A stretch of DNA of 5,439 nucleotides, taken from NCBI GenBank assembly GCA_045106055.1, contig JBGCED010000070.1:1-5439 (forward strand), in the 5' to 3' direction. Position 1 is the first letter of the stretch; each line of letters opens with the position of its first letter. Source of the DNA: JBGCED01 sp045106055 (GTDB lineage: Bacteria > Pseudomonadota > Alphaproteobacteria > CBDDJK01). The position numbers were made by a program, and so were the translations under genes. The notes beneath the pieces were generated by a model, which was not told where the DNA came from, made no database searches, and saw nothing but the letters and a program-made list of their open reading frames with translations. Of the stretch, positions 1 through 5,439 are shown one piece after another.

Positions 1-722
1 TGCCAGATCAGCATGGAAATACAGGCGAAAGCAATAATATTGACGCAACTGCAAATTTTGATGTGCCTTCAAGTGATTTTGATGATCCTGCGGGGTTTGA
101 CCAACCCAATCCGCAGCAAGCAGAAGCAAATCAAACTGCCGAGCCTGATTTTGCCAATAGCACTTTATTTTCAGGGCCATCCTTGGAATCAGATGAAGAT
201 TTTGACCTTGTGCTTGGGCTTGATGATGGGGATGATAAAGCATCAAATATTCCAAGAATCCCCAAAAAGCCAGTTGCGGCTTGGGGAATGTTGGGGGTCA
301 TTATTATGACTTTAATGATGGTGCTGTATTTTGAACGCGAAGATTTTATTCAAACATACCCGCCCTTAAATGGTTTTTACGGCTTGTTTGGGCTTGATAA
401 GCAAGAATTTGGCTATCATGTGGTGATTAATGATCCTGCGACTTCGCTGATTTTAAATCCAGATCAACCAAGGCGAATGGTGGTAAGGGGATCTTTGTTT
501 AACCAATCCGATATGGTGACCGAAGTGCCTGCATTGACGGGAATTTTCTATAATTCACGACAAGAAAATATTCATCAATGGTATTTTAGACCAGATAAGA
601 CGGTTTTATTGCCTGGCGAAGAGGTTGAATATTATACCGAAGTTAGCAACCCGCCGCGCGGGCTGGTGGATATTCGCATAACCCTTGCCACGGAAAATGA
701 AATGACGCGTGCTGCGGATTGA
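1..722 (+). CDS. DUF3426-like single-pass membrane protein, 5' end outside window
   Basis: The frame is open from base 3 to the TGA at 720-722, so the start lies upstream. A GTG at 63 could be called as a start, but the acidic coding character continues before it and no good ribosome site precedes it. Visible in order: an acidic, Asn/Asp/Pro-rich stretch (bases 3-240); a short basic patch (IPRIPKKP); one hydrophobic segment (about 273-332, VAAWGMLGVIIMTLMMVLYF); and a C-terminal domain of about 130 residues. That domain has the pattern of DUF3426: a strand with VVRGSLFNQSD (about 480-512), a W-x-F strand, then LLPGEEVEYYTEVSNPP (about 606-656). Family members often carry an N-terminal MJ0042-type zinc ribbon; that part would be off the window. 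By the positive-inside rule the acidic part is cytoplasmic and the DUF3426 domain periplasmic. Its molecular role is not known. The next gene starts 55 bases on, on the same strand. The membrane topology is firm; the family assignment is likely. Confidence 0.8.
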   Translation, partial: PDQHGNTGESNNIDATANFDVPSSDFDDPAGFDQPNPQQAEANQTAEPDFANSTLFSGPSLESDEDFDLVLGLDDGDDKASNIPRIPKKPVAAWGMLGVIIMTLMMVLYFEREDFIQTYPPLNGFYGLFGLDKQEFGYHVVINDPATSLILNPDQPRRMVVRGSLFNQSDMVTEVPALTGIFYNSRQENIHQWYFRPDKTVLLPGEEVEYYTEVSNPPRGLVDIRITLATENEMTRAAD

Positions 723-777
723 TCGCCTTGCTGTTCATTTAATCGCTTCATTTATGATTTAGGAATTTTAACCGTCA

Positions 778-1485
778 ATGCTGACCCTTTGCCATCATGC
801 CATGTTACCGCAATCCAGACGCATTCGGCTGCTGCTATCAGAATTGCAGCTGGATTTTCAACTTGAATCCTATAATTTCTGGTTGCGGGATGAAGCTTTA
901 TTGCGCTTAAACCCAGCAGGAAATCTGCCCATTTTGATTACACAATCGCAAAATACCATTGTGGGCGCGCGTCCGATTGCCGAATTTTTACGAGAATTCT
1001 TTATTGATCTTGAGCAAACGGAACTTTCGGTTGGCAAGCGCATTGCCCCTTATTTATTTGGCGAATCCCTTGCAGATCGCGCTGAAATCCGCAGATTGGT
1101 GGATTGGTTTGATGATAAATTTGAACGGGAAGTCGCAGATTTTATCGTCGGGGAAAAAATTTATAAACGGCTTGCCAAGATGGGCGAACCTGATCCTGCA
1201 TTATTGCGTGCGGGCGGGCTTAATTTGGACACACATTTAAAATATCTTGATTATTTGCTTAATCGGCGTGAATGGCTTGCAAGCGATTATATGAGCATTG
1301 CTGATTTGGCGGCCGCCGCCAGCCTTTCCTTGCTGGATTATCTTGGTGAAGTGCCGTGGAATAGCCATGAACGGATCAAGGCATGGTATATGAATATTAA
1401 ACACCGCCCCAGCTTTAGACCGGTGTTAAATGACCGCCAGCCAGGGTTTCCGCCCCACCGCGATTATCATAATTTGGATTTTTAA
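778..1485 (+). CDS. fzlA: FzlA-like glutathione S-transferase-fold protein (probable FtsZ-associated division regulator)
   Basis: This 235-residue protein has a GST fold. Residues 1 to about 77 form a thioredoxin-like domain (strand LTLCHH, S13-R14-R15, the NLPILI strand with cis-Pro P51). Residues about 98-215 form the helical domain (RRLVDWFDDKF, SIADLAAAASLSLLDYLGEVPW). The usual Glu-Ser glutathione-site pair before helix 3 is A64-R65 here, which argues against a normal GST enzyme. The C-terminal tail (HRPSFRPVLNDR, then PGFPP and terminal NLDF) closely matches what I recall of alphaproteobacterial FzlA, a GST homologue that binds FtsZ filaments and sets constriction rate in Caulobacter. 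W35 may match a Trp of that family implicated in function. The start at 778 puts the first beta strand right after Met. The only Shine-Dalgarno-like site, AGGA at 761-764, is 13 bases away, which is rather far. The GST-fold call is near certain; FzlA orthology is a well-supported inference from the tail. An enzymatic GST is the alternative. Confidence 0.72.
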   Translation: MLTLCHHAMLPQSRRIRLLLSELQLDFQLESYNFWLRDEALLRLNPAGNLPILITQSQNTIVGARPIAEFLREFFIDLEQTELSVGKRIAPYLFGESLADRAEIRRLVDWFDDKFEREVADFIVGEKIYKRLAKMGEPDPALLRAGGLNLDTHLKYLDYLLNRREWLASDYMSIADLAAAASLSLLDYLGEVPWNSHERIKAWYMNIKHRPSFRPVLNDRQPGFPPHRDYHNLDF

Positions 1486-1507
1486 CCCTATAAGGAGCTA
1501 GAACGCA

Positions 1508-2011
1508 ATGGATGAGCAGCCACAAGCAAAACCTGCCCAAAAGCCAAAATTACCGATCATTACAGACCCTGTTCATATTGACATTCAACAAATTATGAAG
1601 GCGATTCCGCATCGCTATCCTTTTTTATTGATTGATCGACTTATCTCTTTAACGCCAAATCAAGAGGCGATAGGGCTAAAAGCGGTTACCGCTACCGAGC
1701 CACATTTTCAAGGGCATTTTCCCCAACTTCCCATTATGCCAGGGGTGATGATTGTTGAAGCAATGGCGCAAACCGCTGCCGTGATGGTGGTGCATAGCAT
1801 GGGCGATGCTGGCTTGGGCAAAATGGTGTATTTTATGACCATTGATCACACCAAGTTTAGAAAACCCGTTGTGCCTGGCGATATGCTTCATTTGCATATT
1901 ATCAAACAAAAGCAACATGGTCCTGTTTGGAAATTTAACGGCATCGGCTATGTAGATGGGGTTAAGGTTGCCGAATCGCAATTTTCTGCAATGATCCGCG
2001 ATGCGGAATAA
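1508..2011 (+). CDS. fabZ: FabZ, 3-hydroxyacyl-[acyl-carrier-protein] dehydratase
   Basis: FabZ removes water from (3R)-hydroxyacyl-ACP to give trans-2-enoyl-ACP in cytosolic type II fatty acid synthesis. The 167-residue protein is a single hotdog domain. Hallmarks are IPHRYPFLLIDR (33-44), the loop GHFPQLPIMPGV (69-80) with catalytic His70, and VEAMAQ (83-88) on the central helix with catalytic Glu84. TIDHTKFRKPVVPGD (111-125) is the usual later strand pair. It is slightly longer than the roughly 150 residues typical of the family because of a polar N-terminal extension of about 18 residues rich in Gln, Lys and Pro. The start is supported by AAGGAG at 1492-1497, 10 bases before ATG. It lies 22 bases after the FzlA-like gene and 20 before lpxA. 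FabZ and LpxA use the same hydroxyacyl-ACP pool, so co-expression links phospholipid and lipid A supply. FabA is excluded by the short length and motif pattern. Confidence 0.97.
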   Translation: MDEQPQAKPAQKPKLPIITDPVHIDIQQIMKAIPHRYPFLLIDRLISLTPNQEAIGLKAVTATEPHFQGHFPQLPIMPGVMIVEAMAQTAAVMVVHSMGDAGLGKMVYFMTIDHTKFRKPVVPGDMLHLHIIKQKQHGPVWKFNGIGYVDGVKVAESQFSAMIRDAE

Positions 2012-2031
2012 GAAAAATATAAAGGATCATT

Positions 2032-2835
2032 ATGACACAAAATAACAATATTCATCCCACTGCCATTATTGAACCCACCGCTGTGATTGGCGATGGGGTA
2101 ACAATTGGTCCTTATTGCGTCATTGGCGGGCAATGTGTGCTGGGGGATCGTGTGCATTTAAAATCGCATATTGTCATTGATGGCGATACCCATATTGGCG
2201 ATGACACACAGATTTTTCCCTTTGCATCCATTGGCACAATTCCCCAAGATTTGAAATTTGGCGGTGAGCAATCACGGCTGCGCATTGGAAAACGCAATCG
2301 CATTCGCGAACAGGTTACCATTAATCCTGGAACTGAAGGCGGCGGGATGGAGACCATCATCGGGGATGATAATTTGCTGATGATTTCGGTGCATATCGCC
2401 CATGATTGCCGCGTTGGCAACCATGTAATTATGGCGAATAACGCAACTTTGGCAGGACATGTTACGGTTGATGATCATGCCATTCTTGGGGGATTATCGG
2501 CGGTTAGGCAGTTTATCCGCATTGGCAAAGGTGCAATGATTGGCGGCATGTCTGGCGTGGAAGCCGATGTTATTCCTTATGGGATGGTGGTTGGAGAGCG
2601 CGCCCATCTGCGCGGGCTTAACCTTATTGGGCTGCAACGCCAAGGCACCGATAAATCGCTTATTCGTGCGCGCCAAGCTTTAACCCAGCATTTATTCCAA
2701 GGTGCGGGCGAACTTAATGCAAGGCTAGCCGAAGCCCGCCTTCAGCATCAGGATAATCCAGAATTTCTGGATCTATTGGATTTTATTGATCATGCCGTGT
2801 TAAATAATGGCTTGGTAAAGCCAAATTCAAAATAA
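2032..2835 (+). CDS. lpxA: LpxA, acyl-ACP--UDP-N-acetylglucosamine O-acyltransferase
   Basis: LpxA catalyses the first step of lipid A synthesis, moving a (3R)-hydroxyacyl chain from ACP to the 3-OH of UDP-GlcNAc in the cytosol; it is a homotrimer. The 267 residues are close to the E. coli length (262). Residues about 5-185 are left-handed beta-helix hexapeptide repeats (AIIEPTAVIGDGVTIGPYCVIG-like steps), followed by a helical C-terminal part. The catalytic segment SVHIAHDC puts the general base at His124 (E. coli His125), with His121 and His143 matching E. coli His122 and His144. Gly172 aligns with E. coli Gly173, the hydrocarbon ruler residue that allows a C14 chain, suggesting 3-hydroxymyristoyl use. 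Two active-site positions differ from E. coli: Arg159 for His160 and Gln204 for Arg205. The start is supported by AAAGGA at 2021-2026, 5 bases before ATG. No lpxI or lpxB follows; a tRNA gene does. Confidence 0.97.
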   Translation: MTQNNNIHPTAIIEPTAVIGDGVTIGPYCVIGGQCVLGDRVHLKSHIVIDGDTHIGDDTQIFPFASIGTIPQDLKFGGEQSRLRIGKRNRIREQVTINPGTEGGGMETIIGDDNLLMISVHIAHDCRVGNHVIMANNATLAGHVTVDDHAILGGLSAVRQFIRIGKGAMIGGMSGVEADVIPYGMVVGERAHLRGLNLIGLQRQGTDKSLIRARQALTQHLFQGAGELNARLAEARLQHQDNPEFLDLLDFIDHAVLNNGLVKPNSK

Positions 2836-2915
2836 AGCATAAAAAACGATAAGATATATTTACAAGCCCGCGTGATTATGGCTTAAAGCATCTTGATATG
2901 TCATTTATTCTTTAT

Positions 2916-2992
2916 GCGCCCGTAGCTCAGCTGGATAGAGCGTTGCCCTCCGAAGGCAAAGGTCGCAGGTTCGAATCCTGCCGGGCGCACCA
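2916..2992 (+). tRNA. tRNA-Arg (anticodon CCG)
   Basis: The cloverleaf folds fully by eye. The acceptor stem GCGCCCG (2916-2922) pairs with CGGGCGC (2982-2988), followed by discriminator A and encoded CCA (2990-2992). The D arm is GCTC-AGCTGGATA-GAGC (2925-2941). The anticodon stem TTGCC/GGCAA (2943-2947, 2955-2959) encloses loop CTCCGAA with anticodon CCG at 2950-2952. The variable loop is AGGTC, and the T arm is GCAGG-TTCGAAT-CCTGC (2965-2981). Anticodon CCG reads the arginine codon CGG. The total of 77 bases including CCA is standard. It starts 80 bases after lpxA; neither read-through nor its own promoter can be settled from the sequence. Confidence 0.98.
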
Positions 2993-3072
2993 ATTTGTGA
3001 ACCCCGCATAGAAAAATCTGCTTAGATTCATATGCTTTCATCTGAAATAACGCATTAATTATGGATATGGGC

Positions 3073-3106
3073 TTGATCTTGCTGAATTAAAAAGCGATAA
3101 AATAAT
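3073..3106 (+). promoter_or_regulatory. possible weak sigma-70-like promoter for the receiver protein gene
   Basis: In the 168-base spacer between the tRNA and the gene at 3161, TTGCTG (3079-3084) lies 16 bases before AATAAT (3101-3106, five of six matches to TATAAT). An overlapping choice is TTGATC (3073-3078) with TAAAAT (3098-3103) at 19 bases. The region is AT-rich, so such matches arise easily by chance. A separate promoter is plausible because the gene follows a tRNA and is unrelated to lpxA, but the exact boxes are a guess. The rest of the spacer holds no ORF or convincing hairpin terminator. Confidence 0.2.
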
Positions 3107-3160
3107 TAAGCATTATAAGATCCCCCATATATGGATATATTTAAAGGTGGTTAATTTCTA

Positions 3161-4453
3161 ATGAATGAGCAGTTGAAACCAAATGAAGATCGTAAAACGG
3201 GCAAACATGCCCTGTTTGAAGATGTTGAGCGGCAAATTGAGTTTAAAACGCAGGAGCTTTCGATTGCGCTTGAAGCCGCGCAAGATGCATCTAATTCCAA
3301 ATCAGTCTATTTAAAAGCATTGGCAGAAGATATTGCTGCCCCGCTGCAAGCCTTAAAAACATCCCTTGCAAGGTTGAATTTGGAACAGCTTGAGGGGGTG
3401 CATAGCGCAGAGCTGGAAACCTTAAACAAGAACCTAACGAAAATTGAACAGCTGGTGAAAGATGTTAAGGATATATCAGAAATTGCACTGGATGAATTTT
3501 CTTTAAGCCCCACCAAGACCGATATTCGCGGCTTAATGGAAGCAACGCTTGCTAAATTTCAAGATAAAGCATCAAAAAAAGGGCTTGAATTAACGCTGCA
3601 AATTGATGACCATATACCGCAATATTTAATGCTGGATGATCGGAAATTGTCTCATATTCTAACAAATATTTTGATGAATTCAATGAAATATACGATGGAT
3701 GGCGGGGTCACCGTGCAGCTATTGCCGTCAAACAGTGCGAATCTTTGGGAAGCGAAAATCGTTGATACCAGCGTCGGTTTTTCACCAGAACAATTGGCGC
3801 AATTTCAAACGATCATTCAATCATCGCAGACGAATGCACCGATTTTGATCGATAACACCATGGTTGATCTGTCAATTAGCAGCCGCATTGTTGCTGCCAT
3901 GAAAGGGGCGTTTTCAATCAAAAGCCAACTCAATCAAGGTTCTATCGTAAGCTTTAGCTTTGAAGCCCCACCCATTGAGGAAATATTACCAAGCGCGCCC
4001 GCAAATCTTGATCAAGCCGCAAATTTGGATGATGGCAGCGATGATTCGCTTGGCAGCGCCGCAGGTGATGCCCATGAAAAATTGAAATCGTTAAAGCTGC
4101 TGCTGGTTGAAGATAATCAATTTAATCAAATCTTAACCACGCGTATTTTGCAAAAATATGACATTACGCCAGACATTGCCAATAATGGCAATGAAGCTTT
4201 ATCTGCTTTGATTGATGAATCCTATGATGTGATTTTGATGGATTTGCATATGCCTGTGATGGATGGCTTAACGGCGACCGCCAAGATTCGCGCGCTAAAA
4301 GACACGATAGACCAGCCGATCATTATTGCCTTAACCGCGAACAGCTATAGCGAAGATATGCAAGCGTGCCTTAACATGGGCATGAATGATTATTTATCAA
4401 AACCCTTTACGATGCAGGCATTGATCAACATCATTAATGCAAATTTACAGTAA
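3161..4453 (+). CDS. Degenerate hybrid histidine kinase (pseudokinase) with intact receiver domain
   Basis: The 430-residue protein has no signal peptide or membrane segment, so it is probably cytosolic. A coiled-coil-like helix (about 18-46) leads into a DHp-like region. The H-box KSVYLKALAEDIAAPL (47-62) aligns without gaps to the usual KSxFLAxMSHEIRTPL, but the phosphoacceptor His is Glu56. The HATPase-like domain (about 120-268) keeps N-box residues N169 and N173 (LTNILMNSMKYT). Its G1 box is DTSVGF (202-207; DTGIG is usual), and the G2 box is NTMVDL (232-237; GTGLGL is usual), so the ATP-lid glycines are lost. An acidic, Ala-rich linker (about 270-308) joins a full receiver (about 311-428): E317/D318, phospho-acceptor D361 in LMDLHMP, T392, Y411 and K414 in SKPF. 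Inference: it is not an autokinase, but its receiver can be phosphorylated by another kinase or a small donor, with the kinase-like part as dimer or partner surface. AAGGTGG at 3144-3150, 10 bases before ATG, fixes the start. No partner kinase or Hpt gene is adjacent. Confidence 0.9.
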   Translation: MNEQLKPNEDRKTGKHALFEDVERQIEFKTQELSIALEAAQDASNSKSVYLKALAEDIAAPLQALKTSLARLNLEQLEGVHSAELETLNKNLTKIEQLVKDVKDISEIALDEFSLSPTKTDIRGLMEATLAKFQDKASKKGLELTLQIDDHIPQYLMLDDRKLSHILTNILMNSMKYTMDGGVTVQLLPSNSANLWEAKIVDTSVGFSPEQLAQFQTIIQSSQTNAPILIDNTMVDLSISSRIVAAMKGAFSIKSQLNQGSIVSFSFEAPPIEEILPSAPANLDQAANLDDGSDDSLGSAAGDAHEKLKSLKLLLVEDNQFNQILTTRILQKYDITPDIANNGNEALSALIDESYDVILMDLHMPVMDGLTATAKIRALKDTIDQPIIIALTANSYSEDMQACLNMGMNDYLSKPFTMQALINIINANLQ

Positions 4454-4462
4454 TTTTTAAGT

Positions 4463-5164
4463 TTACAATAATTCAAAAACACGCTGCGCATAAGGTTCAA
4501 GCGATTTGATGGATTTTGCATGTGCCTGCAATTTGGGGGCAAGGTCAATATATAGGCAATTTGAAATAAAGCTGTGGGCGGTTAAATCATAGCTGCTAAT
4601 TTGATCCCCAAATAAAAATGGCTTATCGCCCAGCTGCTGTGCAAGCGCATCAATCGCCGCTTTGCCAAATTGAAAGCGGGTTTCAGGATCATGGCGTCCC
4701 ATCCCATGCCCAATCGTTGATTTTTTCATGCTGCTTCTGATCATGCCCGTCATAATGGGGCGGATAAGGCTGGGTATTGCCGCAAAATAGCGATCCCGCA
4801 ATTTGGCAAAATTTTCATCTTCTAGCCAGCGTTCGCATAAAACCGCCCAATATAAATATTCATCCTGCATGCGTGAAAAGGCAAAGCCTTGCGCTTTTTC
4901 GGTTTCCGATAAATGATCATCCAGCTTTAAACTGAATTTATCCACCAAATAGGCCTCAATCAGGGCAGAATCGTGAATTTCGCGCGATCCATCGCGCAGC
5001 ACAGGCAGTTTGCTATTGCTAAATTTTGCAGGATTGCCCGTAAATTCGGTGCATTTAAAGTCAATCTTGGCAAAGCGCAATAAAGCTTCTGATTTTGCAC
5101 AAAAGGGGCTAAAGCTTAACACACCAGCTTCTTTGGATTTTGGATAGACGATTAATTCAAGCAT
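4463..5164 (-). CDS. GST family protein, FAXC/metaxin-like subgroup
   Basis: The 233-residue protein has a two-domain GST-like layout. The N-terminal thioredoxin-like domain starts with MLELIVYP and carries SPFCAKSEALLRFAKIDF (19-36), the SPFC-type motif seen in FAXC/metaxin-related bacterial GSTs. Then come the KLPVL strand with P54 (likely cis-Pro) and HDSALIEAYL (64-73), where D65-S66 sits at the usual Glu-Ser glutathione site. The C-terminal helical domain ends with GMGRHDPETRFQFGKAAIDAL (154-174), LGDKPFLFGD (178-187) and SSYDLTAHSFISNCL. Whether it binds glutathione or has an enzymatic activity is not known. Cys22 sits where a GST catalytic Cys or Ser could be. AGGG at 5172-5175 (minus strand), 7 bases before ATG, supports the start. 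It begins 23 bases after the nicotinate phosphoribosyltransferase-like gene, so the two are probably one transcript. It is not a close copy of the FzlA-like protein at 778-1485. Confidence 0.88.
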   Translation of the reverse strand: MLELIVYPKSKEAGVLSFSPFCAKSEALLRFAKIDFKCTEFTGNPAKFSNSKLPVLRDGSREIHDSALIEAYLVDKFSLKLDDHLSETEKAQGFAFSRMQDEYLYWAVLCERWLEDENFAKLRDRYFAAIPSLIRPIMTGMIRSSMKKSTIGHGMGRHDPETRFQFGKAAIDALAQQLGDKPFLFGDQISSYDLTAHSFISNCLYIDLAPKLQAHAKSIKSLEPYAQRVFELL

Positions 5165-5187
5165 TTTATGACCCTGTTTGTAAAATT

Positions 5188-5439
5188 TTAAAGACGGTTC
5201 TTGCGCAATAGGAATTCACGCCCTGTTTTGACCAATGGTTTGCCATCATATTCAATAATATCGGCAGTCGCATAGGTTTCCGACCATTTGGACGGCAAAA
5301 ATGATCCCGTGCCAACCACATTAATCGGGGCATTGGCAAGCGCCATTACCTTGCATTTTTCAGGACCAAAGCCAGAAGAAGCCACAATTTTAACGCGCTG
5401 AAAGCCCGCATCATCCAATGCGGTGCGCATTTGCCAAAT
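5188..5439 (-). CDS. Nicotinate phosphoribosyltransferase-like protein, C-terminal part (cut by window edge)
   Basis: The frame is open to the right edge; the ATG at 5428-5430 is internal, because coding sequence (I-W-Q) continues before it. The 83 visible residues match the C-terminal end of the type II phosphoribosyltransferase barrel of nicotinate phosphoribosyltransferase-like (PncB-family) proteins. They show VKIVASSGFGPEKC (a barrel strand and loop), MALANAPINVVGTGSFLP (a strand with a Gly-rich phosphate-binding loop), SETYATADIIEYDG and a C-terminal KTGREFLLRK. The family makes nicotinate mononucleotide from nicotinate and PRPP in NAD salvage, in the cytosol. The catalytic and substrate-binding residues of the earlier strands are outside the window, so a related quinolinate or nicotinamide phosphoribosyltransferase cannot be strictly excluded. 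The stop is TAA (5188-5190 on the complement). The FAXC-like GST gene follows after 23 bases. Confidence 0.82.
   Translation of the reverse strand: MWQMRTALDDAGFQRVKIVASSGFGPEKCKVMALANAPINVVGTGSFLPSKWSETYATADIIEYDGKPLVKTGREFLLRKNRL

Noticed and set aside
63..65. GTG as the start of the DUF3426-like gene
   Set aside because: The same frame is open to the left edge with similar Asp/Asn-rich coding, no ribosome site precedes the GTG, and the family normally has more N-terminal sequence.
13..309. Open frame in another phase over the start of the window
   Set aside because: It overlaps the DUF3426-like gene, its product is an unstructured Leu/Ile/Gln mix, and it has no clear ribosome site.
1676..2676. 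Long minus-strand open frames opposite fabZ and lpxA
   Set aside because: They lie fully antisense to well-identified enzymes, and their translations have low-complexity His/Asn/Met-rich content without recognisable domains.
2970..2992. tRNA-Arg 3' end as an integration (att) site of a genomic island
   Set aside because: No integrase, no copy of the tRNA 3' end elsewhere in the window by eye, and downstream genes resemble the upstream ones in base composition.
3012..3028. Small inverted repeat AATCT-GCTT-AGATT after the tRNA as a terminator
   Set aside because: The stem is only 5 bp and AT-rich with no following T-tract on the + strand. On the - strand a T-run follows, but no gene there needs terminating.
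3060..3138. Repeated TATGGATAT at 3060-3068 and 3130-3138 as an operator pair
   Set aside because: The copies are 9 bases in an AT-rich spacer, have no strong symmetry, and can easily occur by chance.

Overview
The window looks like chromosomal core DNA of an alphaproteobacterium with fairly low GC (low to mid 40s % by eye, not computed). The reasons are a glutathione S-transferase-like protein whose C-terminal tail matches the alphaproteobacterial FtsZ regulator FzlA, a DUF3426-type membrane protein, and a Gram-negative lipid A gene pair. Sphingomonadales or a relative is a guess; nothing here fixes the order.

Left part (1-2835, + strand): four closely spaced genes, probably one transcript with gaps of 55, 22 and 20 bases. 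They are the 3' part of a DUF3426-like single-pass membrane protein (cut by the window edge), a FzlA-like GST-fold protein, fabZ (3-hydroxyacyl-ACP dehydratase) and lpxA (UDP-GlcNAc O-acyltransferase). FabZ acts in fatty acid elongation and LpxA takes the 3-hydroxyacyl-ACP that FabZ would otherwise dehydrate, so the two sit at the branch between phospholipid and lipid A synthesis. If the GST is FzlA, a constriction regulator is co-expressed with this envelope branch point. The common neighbours lpxD (before fabZ) and lpxI/lpxB (after lpxA) are absent from these positions.

Middle (2836-3160): an intact tRNA-Arg with anticodon CCG and encoded CCA, flanked by AT-rich spacers with no convincing terminator or gene.

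Right part (3161-4453, + strand): a cytosolic protein with hybrid histidine kinase layout (coiled coil, DHp-like helices, HATPase-like domain, receiver). The phosphoacceptor histidine is replaced by glutamate and the ATP-lid glycines are gone, while the receiver keeps all its catalytic residues. This apparent pseudokinase-receiver protein is the most interesting item in the window. Converging on it from the - strand, 9 bases away, is a two-gene unit: the C-terminal part of a nicotinate phosphoribosyltransferase-like gene (cut by the right edge), then a FAXC/metaxin-like GST family gene.

No mobile element, CRISPR array, integrase or obvious foreign segment was seen.
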